63,564 bases of DNA from an uncultured Muribaculaceae bacterium (GTDB lineage: Bacteria > Bacteroidota > Bacteroidia > Bacteroidales > Muribaculaceae): positions 1-63,564 of the forward strand of contig CANQQE010000013.1 of the NCBI GenBank assembly GCA_947625935.1. The letters run 5' to 3'. A program made the position numbers and the translations under genes. Below the pieces are notes generated by a model, which had not been told where the DNA came from, searched no databases, and was given only the letters and a program-made list of their open reading frames with translations. Of this stretch, positions 1-9,100 are shown piece after piece (position 1 is the stretch's first letter; each line of letters starts with the position of its first letter).

Positions 1-2
1 AT

Positions 3-1451
3 CCAGGGGCATTTATAGAATCTGTAATGGCTCACTCAGAACCTATGGATGAAGGCGATGACGAAGGGATATTCTACGCTGGCGAAGGTATAGAGCTTTA
101 CCACGCAGCAGAAACTAAAAAGGAGGAACCAGAAGTGGCTGAGGAATCAAAGAATGCAGAAGGCAGCGGTAAAACTGTTAGAGAGGTATTAGATACTCTG
201 AATGACGAACAGAAGACCGCTGTAGCGATTGTCGTAGGACAGGCAGTAGCAGACGCGCAGTCTGGAAATGATGAAGACGAGGAGGGAGAAGAAATGACAC
301 ACAGTGCTTTTGAAAAAGGCGCACAGATGAGTTACGATAACTCATACGCAGCAGCGAAAGAAGCTTTTGCGGATTTGCTTGACACAGCAAAGAAAAATAA
401 GGTTAGTTCATTAAGAGAACTTGTTCATTCGGCTTTCGAAGAGGAAGAGGAATTGATGCACGCTCTCGATCTTAAGGGAATGGAGCAGCCGTCTGTAAGA
501 AATGAACAGACTTACGGCTTTAGGGATCCTGAGATGCTCTTCCCTGATTACAAAGCAACAAGTACAACGCCTGAGTGGATCTCAAGGGATATGGCTTGGG
601 TTACGAGAGTTCTTGGCGGTGTTAAACACGTTCCGTTTACAAGAATTAAGTCACTTTATGCTAACATCACAGAAGACGAGGCAAGGGCTAGAGGGTACAT
701 TCGCGGCAAACAGAAGAAGGAAGAGTTCTTCAAAGTTATCAAGAGGACAACAGATCCTCAGACGATTTACAAGCTTCAGAAGCTGGATCGTGACGACATA
801 ATTGACATTACAGACTTCGATGTTGTAATGTGGATTAAGGGCGAGATGCGTGTAATGCTTAATGAGGAAATTGCAAGAGCGATTCTTCTTGGCGACGGCA
901 GGACAGATGAGGATGAGAGCAAGATCAAAGAAGATCACATCAGGCCTGTAATAAAGGACGTTCCTTTATTCAACGTTATGGTTCCTGTTACAGTTGCAGC
1001 AAACGCAGATGCTATGGATATTTCCAAGGCATTTATCCGCGCGGTTATTAAGTCACGCAAGGATTACAAGGGATCAGGCAATCCTACACTTTGGACGAAC
1101 GACGATGTTCTTAGTGATGCACTTCTTCTTGAGGATGCAATTGACCATCGTCTCTACAAGACGGAGGCAGAGTTGGCAACAGCATTAAGAGTTAGGGATA
1201 TTGTTACTGTTGAACCTATGGAGGGCTATCAGATCGAAGATGAGAAGAAACAGAAGAGAGATCTTCTTGGTGTTGTATGGAACCCCGTTGACTATACAGT
1301 TGGTACAAACAAGGGCGGTCAGATAACGACGTTTGACGACTTCGATATCGACTTCAACCAGTACAAGTATTTGATTGAGACGAGGATGTCAGGCGCTCTG
1401 ACTAAGCCGTTCTCAGCAATGACATATTACCTGGTGAAATCGGGGGAATAA
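3..1451 (+). CDS. Prohead protease tail fused to HK97-fold major capsid protein (5' partial)
   Basis: The frame is open to the left edge, so the true start lies outside; the first in-window ATG is at 27. Residue numbers here count from that ATG. Residues 1-150 are acidic and look like the end of a prohead protease plus a removable scaffold (delta) region. They contain repeated L/M-x-H-A/S motifs: ELYHAA around 23-28, MTHSA at 90-94, LVHSA at 132-136 and ELMHA at 142-146. From about 152 onward (PEWISRDMAW, the FTRIKSLYANI stretch, NEEIARAILLGDGR) it reads as an HK97-type capsid protein of phages infecting Clostridia. A strong Shine-Dalgarno and ATG at 294 could also start a capsid-only product. 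Capsid identity is firm; the protease fusion is inferred because only its last residues are visible. Confidence 0.85.
   Translation, partial: PGAFIESVMAHSEPMDEGDDEGIFYAGEGIELYHAAETKKEEPEVAEESKNAEGSGKTVREVLDTLNDEQKTAVAIVVGQAVADAQSGNDEDEEGEEMTHSAFEKGAQMSYDNSYAAAKEAFADLLDTAKKNKVSSLRELVHSAFEEEEELMHALDLKGMEQPSVRNEQTYGFRDPEMLFPDYKATSTTPEWISRDMAWVTRVLGGVKHVPFTRIKSLYANITEDEARARGYIRGKQKKEEFFKVIKRTTDPQTIYKLQKLDRDDIIDITDFDVVMWIKGEMRVMLNEEIARAILLGDGRTDEDESKIKEDHIRPVIKDVPLFNVMVPVTVAANADAMDISKAFIRAVIKSRKDYKGSGNPTLWTNDDVLSDALLLEDAIDHRLYKTEAELATALRVRDIVTVEPMEGYQIEDEKKQKRDLLGVVWNPVDYTVGTNKGGQITTFDDFDIDFNQYKYLIETRMSGALTKPFSAMTYYLVKSGE
281..296 (+). promoter_or_regulatory. Internal ribosome binding site and ATG inside the protease-capsid frame
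   Basis: GGAGGGAG at 281-288 sits 5 bases before an in-frame ATG at 294. Initiation here would give capsid protein with its scaffold region but no protease, the nested arrangement known from phage capsid operons. The acidic codons (GAG/GAA) of the region could produce such a sequence by chance. Confidence 0.45.
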
Positions 1452-1552
1452 GACCCCTGGCTATAGAGCCTAAAGTAGCTGGGGGTAGTAGTACTTTCTT
1501 AGGCAAATCAGTATCAGAGTTACAGGACAATGTCAAGATAAAGGACAATAAA

Positions 1553-1837
1553 GTGACTGGTACTCTTAATTACGTGAAGAACTTCGACGAGTTTTATAAG
1601 GGCGCTGAAGGCAACTTCTTAGCTCTTACATTCGATGTTGCGGACGACGAAACGCTTAAATTTACATCCGCGACAGACGGTGTACCTGTTGAGATTACGG
1701 ACGACTACTTAATCTACAAGGTTCCTTCAGAGAAACCGGAGATGAAGTTCAAACTTGAAAGAGGCGGACAGTCTACTGAGTTAACCCTTAACATATCTGA
1801 ACTCGTGCTTACACCAAAAAGTGGGATAAAAGGCTGA
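1553..1837 (+). CDS. Small capsid-associated (decoration-like) protein, true start uncertain
   Basis: This 94-residue product from GTG 1553 follows the capsid gene, where many related phages encode a small protein with the pattern KVTGTLNYV...F..GAEGNFLAL. The same frame is open back to 1442 and reads LAIEPKVAGGSSTFLGKSVSELQDN, which looks like genuine protein. The better N-terminus is therefore probably CTG at 1457, 9 bases after GGGGGA, or a -1 frameshift at the end of the capsid gene. GTG 1553 has only a weak AAGGA upstream. The role as a capsid surface protein is inferred from position. Confidence 0.6.
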   Translation: MTGTLNYVKNFDEFYKGAEGNFLALTFDVADDETLKFTSATDGVPVEITDDYLIYKVPSEKPEMKFKLERGGQSTELTLNISELVLTPKSGIKG

Positions 1838-1871
1838 TACTTACAAAATTCATAATGGGGAGGTGATTTTG

Positions 1872-2207
1872 ATGAAGTTTGCTGGTAAGGTTGGTTTTTG
1901 GATTGATGACGTTGAAAATACTCCTAGTGTCTACGAGCCAAAGATTATTGAAAAGCCCTATGTAGGCGATGTAACCCGTAACTATAGACGCAATCAGCAG
2001 GACAGCGGACAACAAAACAAGAATCTAACACTTAACAACCAAATTGATATTTTGGCTGACACATATCTTCAACAAAATTACCAAACCGTTAGATACATTG
2101 TTTGGAACGGTGTTAAATGGGAAGTCACATCAGTCGAGGTAAACTATCCTAAGATAAAATTGGAAATCGGAGGTGTATACAGTGGAATCACAGCCGATGA
2201 AGAGTGA
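1872..2207 (+). CDS. Head closure / head-tail joining protein
   Basis: 111 residues from ATG 1872, behind a strong GGGAGGTGAT. The pattern KFAGKVGFWIDDVENTPSVYEPKI...GDVTRNYRR...NQIDILADTY...VRYIVWNGVKWEV is typical of a small all-beta protein in the neck operon of Firmicute siphophages. Such proteins close the filled head and bind the connector. Its 3' end overlaps the next gene, so the two are translationally coupled. Assignment is from pattern and position. Confidence 0.65.
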   Translation: MKFAGKVGFWIDDVENTPSVYEPKIIEKPYVGDVTRNYRRNQQDSGQQNKNLTLNNQIDILADTYLQQNYQTVRYIVWNGVKWEVTSVEVNYPKIKLEIGGVYSGITADEE

Positions 2208-2526
2208 ACGACTCCTATTAGATGAGGTTCTTCGTGATATTTTGGGAGAGCACAGAGACAACTGCTACTTCTCGCCACCAGACAAGATGAAATTAAAGTA
2301 TCCTTGCATTGTTTACCGTTTGTCAAGCATTAATTCAATAAACGCCGACAATCTTAAGTACAAAACACTGGAAGGATACGATGTAACTGTTATGGACCAT
2401 AACCCAGATAGTGAGCTTTACAAAAAAGTCTTCAATTTGCCTTATTCAGCATTTAACAGAAACTTTACAAGTGGAGGTCTCAACAATTGGGTTTTTAAAG
2501 TTTATTATGGCAGAAAACAAGATTAA
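2182..2526 (+). CDS. Tail terminator / tail completion protein
   Basis: 114 residues. I chose GTG 2182 because GGAGGTG at 2169-2175 lies 6 bases upstream; GTG 2173 lies inside that site. The sequence (LLLDEVLRDILGEH...CYFSPPDKMKLKYPCIVYRLS, ending DNWVFKVYYG-like) matches the minor tail proteins that cap the tube at the head end. The gene lies between head closure and the tail tube, the usual position for this role. Confidence 0.6.
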   Translation: MESQPMKSERLLLDEVLRDILGEHRDNCYFSPPDKMKLKYPCIVYRLSSINSINADNLKYKTLEGYDVTVMDHNPDSELYKKVFNLPYSAFNRNFTSGGLNNWVFKVYYGRKQD

Positions 2527-2541
2527 AAGGAGGAAACAACT

Positions 2542-3654
2542 ATGGCTAGATTAGAGTGGGATAAAATTGGCGAGCACTTTATGGAGCTCGGTACTGACCA
2601 CGGCGTTCTTTATGTTCAGGACCCTGACAAAGATCCTATAAAGGACGATATGAAATACCATTACGGCAAAGGCGTTGTGTGGAACGGCTTAACCTCAGTT
2701 ACACTTTCACCTGAGGGAGCTGAACCATCAGACATCTATGCCGACAATATTAAGTATGCAACGATTCGTTCAGCTGAGACGTTTGGCGCTACGATTGAAG
2801 CTTACACATTTCCTGACGAATTCTATGAGTGCGATGGATCAGTAGTTGTAGCGAAAGGAATTGTACTTCACGGTCAGAAGAGGAATCAGTTTGGTTTCTC
2901 TTACCGTTCAAGGGTTATAAACGATACGAATCCTGATTCAGATGATACGTACAAGCTTCATCTGATTTATGGCGCAACAGCATCACCGTCAGAGCAGACA
3001 ACAGAAACTATTAATGATTCTCCAGATCCTGGTACGTTTAGCTGGGAGATAGCTACAACACCTATAGCAGTAAAGGGATTCAAGCCTGTAGCTCATATCG
3101 AGATTCTTTCAAGGAACTATCCAGCTGCTGTTATGCAGAAGATTGAGGACATTCTTTACGGTTCAGAGACAACAGATCCCAGAATGCCTCTTCCTGACGA
3201 GCTTATTGAGATTCTTGAACTTCCTGAGGCTTTCTTGGCAACTGCCATTTCAGCACCTAAGGAGAGTGAGATTATTCCCGGATCCAAGAATAAGAGAGTA
3301 TCAGACGTTCAGAAAGACATCAAAATCACAGAGGAAGATCTCTATAACGCTAAGATAACGGGTACATCTAAGAAAGTTACAAGCTTTGAATACGACAATG
3401 CAGTTACTATGATATCCACGACGACCGTTGCTGATGGTAACGTTATCGTTATCGATTTAGATGCTCCTGAAGACGCAACAGTTGATATTATAGGTCCGAA
3501 AGATACTAAGAAAATCAGTAAGGCAAAGAGCGGCTTAGTTGTTATAGAAGTTGAAAAGACAAAGAAATCGCCTATAACCGTTCAAGTAACAGTTGACGAA
3601 CGGGTTTACACAAAGACCTATGATCTCTCAGGATTAGATGTAGAAGATTCTTAA
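2542..3654 (+). CDS. Major tail (tube) protein
   Basis: 370 residues behind AAAAGGAGG. The N-terminal two thirds (about 1-230) have the layout of tail tube proteins: ATIRSAETFGATIEAYTFPDEFYECDG, then HGQKRNQFGFSYRSRV, then FSWEIATTPIAVKGFKPVAHI. Residues from about 260 onward form a separate Thr/Lys/Val-rich beta domain, probably a surface Ig-like addition to each ring. Position between the tail terminator and the tail chaperones fits. Confidence 0.85.
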   Translation: MARLEWDKIGEHFMELGTDHGVLYVQDPDKDPIKDDMKYHYGKGVVWNGLTSVTLSPEGAEPSDIYADNIKYATIRSAETFGATIEAYTFPDEFYECDGSVVVAKGIVLHGQKRNQFGFSYRSRVINDTNPDSDDTYKLHLIYGATASPSEQTTETINDSPDPGTFSWEIATTPIAVKGFKPVAHIEILSRNYPAAVMQKIEDILYGSETTDPRMPLPDELIEILELPEAFLATAISAPKESEIIPGSKNKRVSDVQKDIKITEEDLYNAKITGTSKKVTSFEYDNAVTMISTTTVADGNVIVIDLDAPEDATVDIIGPKDTKKISKAKSGLVVIEVEKTKKSPITVQVTVDERVYTKTYDLSGLDVEDS

Positions 3655-3682
3655 TTGATATTTTTAGGAGGTAAAAAGCCAT

Positions 3683-4165
3683 ATGATTAAGCAAATAGTA
3701 GAATACAAAGATTACAATGGGGAACAGAGGAAGGAAGAATTATATTTTAACCTTTCTGAAGCTGAAGTTGTAGAAATGCAGTTCTCTGAAAAAGGAGGTA
3801 TTGTTTCTTATCTTAGAAAAATCTTAATCGAGAAAGATGACGGAAACATACTGAAGTATTTCAAGGACCTCATTCTTATGGCTTACGGTGAGAAGTCTCC
3901 AGACGGTAGATATTTCATAAAAGACGAAGAAACAAAGAAACACCTGCTTTATTCTCCGGCGTATTCTCAGTTATTTATGAAATTCGCCAGAGACCCGAAA
4001 GCAGGATTTGAATTCATTAAGGGCGTCATTCCTGAGCAGTATTCATCGCAGCTTAACAATGACGCGATTGACGACAACAAAGTATTTGACCCGATATCTA
4101 TGGACTACGTAGATAAGAATACTGGGGATGGTGATAGTGCTAAAATTGAAGATACCAAGAAATGA
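3683..4165 (+). CDS. Tail assembly chaperone, first reading frame
   Basis: 160 residues, acidic C-terminus. It follows the tube gene and overlaps the next frame by about 30 bases, the standard gpG/gpGT-like arrangement upstream of a tape measure gene. These proteins coat the tape measure before tube polymerisation. The overlapping frame is shifted by +1, so a frameshifted fusion would need a +1 or -2 slip. I see no obvious heptamer and cannot say whether one occurs. Confidence 0.65.
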   Translation: MIKQIVEYKDYNGEQRKEELYFNLSEAEVVEMQFSEKGGIVSYLRKILIEKDDGNILKYFKDLILMAYGEKSPDGRYFIKDEETKKHLLYSPAYSQLFMKFARDPKAGFEFIKGVIPEQYSSQLNNDAIDDNKVFDPISMDYVDKNTGDGDSAKIEDTKK

Positions 4166-4682
4166 GTTTTGGGATTCAAAGACTAGGCAATTTATTTACA
4201 CTCCAGAAACAGAGCTTGTGCTCGAACATTCACTGGTTTCGTTAACAAAGTGGGAACAAAAATACCACAAGCCGTTCCTAACCAGTGAGAAATCTATTGA
4301 TGAAACTCTGGATTACATAAGGTGTATGATGCTAAATGAAGATGAAAATTTTGATTCAAATGCATTAAAGAACCTTACTCCAGAGGACATCAATAAGATA
4401 CACGACTATATGAATAATCCAATGACAGCAACCACGATAAAAGAGAAAAAGAAGAACAGGATAGATAGAACAATAGTTACTTCAGAGATTATCTATTATT
4501 GGATGACAGCTCTTCAAATACCACTTGACTTTGAAAATCGTCATTTAAATACTCTTCTAACTCTTATTCGTGTATGTAGTATAAAGAACTCGCCACCAGA
4601 AAAGATGAGTAAAAAAGATATTTATGAGCGAAATCGTGCTCTAAACGAAGCTCGTAAAGCCAAAATGCACACAAAGGGGTGA
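4137..4682 (+). CDS. Tail assembly chaperone, second reading frame
   Basis: 181 residues from GTG 4137, with GGGGAT about 7 bases upstream; ATG 4128 is the alternative. The sequence LKIPRNEFWDSKTRQF...LEHSLVSLTKWEQKYHKPFL...TSEIIYYWMTALQIPLDFENRHLNTLLTLIRVC is a recognisable conserved tail protein of Clostridium-type siphophages, found between tube and tape measure genes. It overlaps the preceding gene, so it is either translationally coupled or made by frameshift. Confidence 0.65.
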   Translation: MLKLKIPRNEFWDSKTRQFIYTPETELVLEHSLVSLTKWEQKYHKPFLTSEKSIDETLDYIRCMMLNEDENFDSNALKNLTPEDINKIHDYMNNPMTATTIKEKKKNRIDRTIVTSEIIYYWMTALQIPLDFENRHLNTLLTLIRVCSIKNSPPEKMSKKDIYERNRALNEARKAKMHTKG

Positions 4683-4689
4683 CAATTAT

Positions 4690-5712
4690 ATGAAAGGTAT
4701 AGATATATCTTACTATCAGGGCAATGTTAACTTTGCAGATGTAGCTAAGGACGGTATTGAATTTGTAATACTGAGAGACGGCTACGGTTCACACACAGAC
4801 AAGAAGTTCTTTGAGTATGCAACACAGGCAAAAGCAATTGGGCTGCCGATACTTGGTATTTACCATTTCTCGTACGCTTTAAATGCCGTAGGAGCTAAGA
4901 AAGAAGCACTTTATGCAGTATCTTGCGCTAAGCAGGCATCACTTCCGCCATCAACCGTCATTTTCTATGATTATGAGTATGATACCGTTAACAACGCGAA
5001 GAAGAACGGCGTTAACCTGACAAAAGCAGACTTCAATGAGTTTGCTAAAACGTTCTGTGAGACTATCCGAGAAGAAGGATACGTTCCTGGAATCTATGTT
5101 AACAAAGACTATTACAAGAACTATGCGGACGAAGCTCTTAAGGGTAGAGATTATGTAATGTGGCTTGCCGATTACAGCGGTAAACCTGATTATCCTTGCG
5201 ACTTACAGCAGACAGGAAGCAGTGGAAAGGTAAACGGTATAGCTGGTAACGTTGACACAGATGAGCTCTTTGCAATTGATCTGCTCAAAAATCAAAATCA
5301 GCCAGTAAATACTCCAATGGCTTCAGTACCTACAACACCATCCGCAACAAAGACAGTCGATGAAGTTGCACAGGAAGTAATCGACGGTAAATGGGGTGTT
5401 GCTCCAGAGAGACAGAAGAATCTGGAGGCTGCTGGTTACAACTATTCAGAGGTTCAGAGCAGAGTAAATAGTATGCTCAAGGAAGAAGACCATAAGACTG
5501 CTCGCTATGAGGCAACAGGAAATGTATGGATTCGCAGCGGTGCCGGAACCAACAAAACTAGGCTTGCAGTCGTTGAGAAGGGTATGGTCGTTCTCGCAGA
5601 CGAGTCTAAGTCCATCAATAAAAACGGAACAATCTGGATGTATATTTCCGTTACAATAAACGGCAAGCAGTTAAACGGATATTCTTCAAAGAAGTACTAC
5701 AAGAAGCTGTAG
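4690..5712 (+). CDS. Endolysin: GH25 lysozyme with CW_7-like repeat and SH3-like C-terminus
   Basis: 340 residues. Residues 1-195 form a glycoside hydrolase 25 domain: it starts KGIDISYYQG, carries the DYEYD acidic cluster of the active site near 97, and has WLADYSGKPDYPCDLQQT. Residues about 225-265 (VAQEVIDGKWGVAPERQKNLEAAGY) match the CW_7 cell-wall binding repeat. The last 70 residues (NVWIRSGAGTN...GYSSKKYYKKL) are SH3b-like. There is no signal peptide, so export would depend on the holin. Oddly, it sits inside the tail operon and far from the holin at 14542. A virion-associated lysin is the alternative. Confidence 0.9.
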   Translation: MKGIDISYYQGNVNFADVAKDGIEFVILRDGYGSHTDKKFFEYATQAKAIGLPILGIYHFSYALNAVGAKKEALYAVSCAKQASLPPSTVIFYDYEYDTVNNAKKNGVNLTKADFNEFAKTFCETIREEGYVPGIYVNKDYYKNYADEALKGRDYVMWLADYSGKPDYPCDLQQTGSSGKVNGIAGNVDTDELFAIDLLKNQNQPVNTPMASVPTTPSATKTVDEVAQEVIDGKWGVAPERQKNLEAAGYNYSEVQSRVNSMLKEEDHKTARYEATGNVWIRSGAGTNKTRLAVVEKGMVVLADESKSINKNGTIWMYISVTINGKQLNGYSSKKYYKKL

Positions 5713-5733
5713 TGCGGTGAAGGAGTAGCGGAT

Positions 5734-6111
5734 ATGAAAGTAAAATTTAAAAGCAGAGGAGACTGGACAAAGACAAAAGAGTTTCTTAAGATGGATCCAT
5801 CAAAGAAATTTAGAAGCATAATCGAAAGATATGCACAGCTTGGCGTTCAAGCTCTTACTGCCGCTACTCCTGTTGATACCGGAAAGACAGCTGATTCTTG
5901 GGGGTACGAAATAGAGTATGGCGATGGAAAAACTACTATATGGTGGACAAACTCCAATGTAAATGATGGTTTCTCCATTGCTATACTTATACAATATGGA
6001 CACGGTTTGGCCGACGGAACTTATGTTGAGGGGAGAGATTACATAAATCCGGCCATTAAGCCAATTTTCGATGGCATTGCCAAAGACATCTGGAAGGAGG
6101 TTTTTAGATGA
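5734..6111 (+). CDS. HK97 gp10-like neck / tail completion protein
   Basis: 125 residues. TPVDTGKTADSW followed by IQYGHGLADGTYVEGRDYINPAIKPI is the hallmark of the HK97 gp10 family, which joins the head connector to the tail. Such genes normally lie between head closure and tail terminator (here near 2.2 kb). This one lies after the chaperones and lysozyme, and its stop overlaps the start of the tape measure gene. Confidence 0.75.
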   Translation: MKVKFKSRGDWTKTKEFLKMDPSKKFRSIIERYAQLGVQALTAATPVDTGKTADSWGYEIEYGDGKTTIWWTNSNVNDGFSIAILIQYGHGLADGTYVEGRDYINPAIKPIFDGIAKDIWKEVFR

Positions 6112-9100
6112 GCGAAGTTGTTGATAGAAGAGTCGTCTCTATGGAGATGAACAACGAACAGTTTAAAAGAGAAGCAGAAGCAACAATAAAAGAGCTCGAA
6201 AAATTGGAGAAAAGTGTAGACACCAAGGGAATGGAGAAAAACTTATCTTCACTTGAGAAAGTCACATCTTCAATAAGCCTCGATGGATTGGCAAAAGCTG
6301 TCGATAAGATTAATTATCGTTTCTCGGCTTTAGGAACCGTGACCGATCAGATTTTTCGTAACATAACGAATTCTGCAATATTAGCAGGAAAAAGAATGAT
6401 CAAAGCTTTGTCTACAGACCCTCTTATGGATGGCTTGTCAGAGTACGAGACGGAAATTAACTCTGTTAAGGTTATTATGGCGAATCTTCCAGGTATAACT
6501 CAAGGAGAAGTAAATGAGGCTCTTGCTGATTTGAATGAATACGCAGACTTAACAGTTTATAATTTTGGTCAGATGACAGATGCAATAGGTAAGTTCACAG
6601 CAGCTGGCGTCGATTTGGAAACGTCAACGGCGACAATTAAGGGCTTGGCAAACGTAGCGGCAGGCGCTGGTGTAAGCAATACCAGATTAGCAAGTGCTTA
6701 TGTACAAGTTTCACAGGCTCTTCAAGCTGGTGTATTCAAACTTATGGACTGGAACTCATTACAAAACGCTGGTCTTGCTAATGAGGAGTTCAGAAACAAG
6801 TTGCAAGATACAGCCATAGAGATGGGTATACTTACAGGCAGAGTTGACAACTTCCGAGATTCTTTGCAGCACGGTTGGCTAACAACAGAAGTATTTACTA
6901 GAACACTCGAGAAAGCAGCAAGTACAGACAACGAATGGGGCAAGAGACTTACAGCAGCTGCAACTGAAGTAACTACTTTTACTCAGTTAATTGGTACTTT
7001 GAAGGAAGGTCTCGGGACAGCTTGGTCCACAAGCATAAAGTACATTTTAGGCGATTTTACAGAAGCTAAGCAATTGTTTACTTTCCTTAGCGATTTGATC
7101 GGTGGAATCATATCATCAATGAGTGAAGGACGTAATCAGGCACTCAAGCAATGGCACGATCTCGGTGGTAGAGCATACCTTCTTAAAAGTTTACTAAATG
7201 TTCTTGCCGCCATATACTCGATAGTGTTGCCGATAAAGACAGCTTTTGAAGATACATTCGAAACTTTGTCGGGGTCTTCATTATTCAAAATAACGAGGCA
7301 ATTTTATTACTTCACAAAGAGTCTTATTCAAAACGACGACGTGATGAATGGTATATACGCAGTTGCAAAGTTATTAGCTACAGCATTGAAGATTGTTCTG
7401 AACGTTGCTAAATCCGGAATACAAATTTTAGGAAAAATTCTTAAAGTTGTTGGTAGTGTTTTAAAAGCAATCACAACTTTGGCGTATTATTTACTTATGA
7501 TGGTAGATCCTGTAAGTAAAATGATAAAACAGTCAAAATTATTTACAAGATTTATGAACGCTGTTCTGAAAATTGGAGATAGAATAATTAACTTCTTCGG
7601 TTCAATAGTCCTATCAATAGAAGAGTTCTTAATCTATATGATAGATCTCCCAATGGTAGGAGACGCATTTGAGCTATTAGGAAGTATTGTTCTAAAAGTA
7701 GCTGATATTTTTGTAACGTTAGTAGAAGCCGTTGCTGATTTCGATCCAAAGAATATCGGAAAATGGATAACAGATTTAATAAGCAAGCTATTAAGTTTGT
7801 TTAACTTCTCTAAAGAGTTTACTTTAATAAACAACATACTCAAAGGGTTCGGAACAACCGTTGCTGGTGTATTCATCGGAATAATAGGACTTGTAAAAAA
7901 TCTTATAGAGGTTTTCTTAGGTCTTGGAAGTCAGGTGAAAGAATCTTTTACTGCTTTTGACATTGGCCAAGGATTAGCAACAGGAGTTATATCAGTTTTA
8001 ACTTTCATAATTAATGGCATAAGAGATTTTGCTCGTGGTGTAAAAGAAGCAATGTCGCCAGAAAATATGGAAGCAATAGACTGGGTAATAGGAAAGATAA
8101 CCGATCTGAAAGACACGATTGTCAACTCGGTCAAAACCATTTACAAAGAGCTTTCAAAACTTGATTGGAATAAATTATTTGTTGCTGCTATCTCATTAAT
8201 ACTTGTTACGTCTTTGTTTAACATCTCAGTTGGTATTAGATCACTCGGTGAAGGACTTGAAAGCATTTCTGGTTCAATAAAGAGTTTGAGTTCGGCGTTA
8301 AAGAAGAAAATTAATCCGACAATAACGAAAGTTCAACAATTAACTCTATTTATAACAACGATGGTCGGTGCAATAGTACTTCTTAGAAAAATTCCTCAAA
8401 AGGATTTAGATAAGAGTATGATGATACTTACAGAGTTAATGGGTCTTCTTATTGCTTTTGAAGCTTTAACACTAATAATAGATGCGATTGCTAAAAAATT
8501 AAAAGTGAGCAACATCAAATTTCAGTTATCTATGGCCAGCTTAGTCGGAATAGGCGTTAGCGTTGCTGCTCTTGCGGCGTCTTTAGTTATACTTGAAGGC
8601 GTTACAGTGGATAAATCCTTATGGTCTAAGCTAGGCGTTATATTGTCACTTATGACTACATTAGGAGTCGTAATTACTGTTATGTCAAGATTCAGTGGAC
8701 ATAATATGGTAGGATTTCTTCCGATTTTAGCTTTTGCTCTTACTCTTAATCAGGTAATGAAAGCGTTTGCTGAATTTGCTAACACCCCAGTCGATAACTT
8801 GAAAGAAAATTTGCAAGAATTTATCGGTTTGATGGCTAGTTTGGCTATTCTGTTTGTCGGAATAGGTCAAATGAAGCTTAAGGGTGTTCTTGCTTTATTG
8901 ATATTTGCGAATTACATCACTTTAATAATCGGAGCGTTTGAGGCTATTGGGAAGGCTAACTTAAAGCCATTATATGAACAGCTGACTATGTTCCACGAGT
9001 ACATAATAATGCTAGGTGCTTTCATACTTGGCGTTCTTGCTTTAACAAAAGACATAAAATTTGGAGGCGGATTAGCTTCTGTAGGGCTTGGAATACTTGC

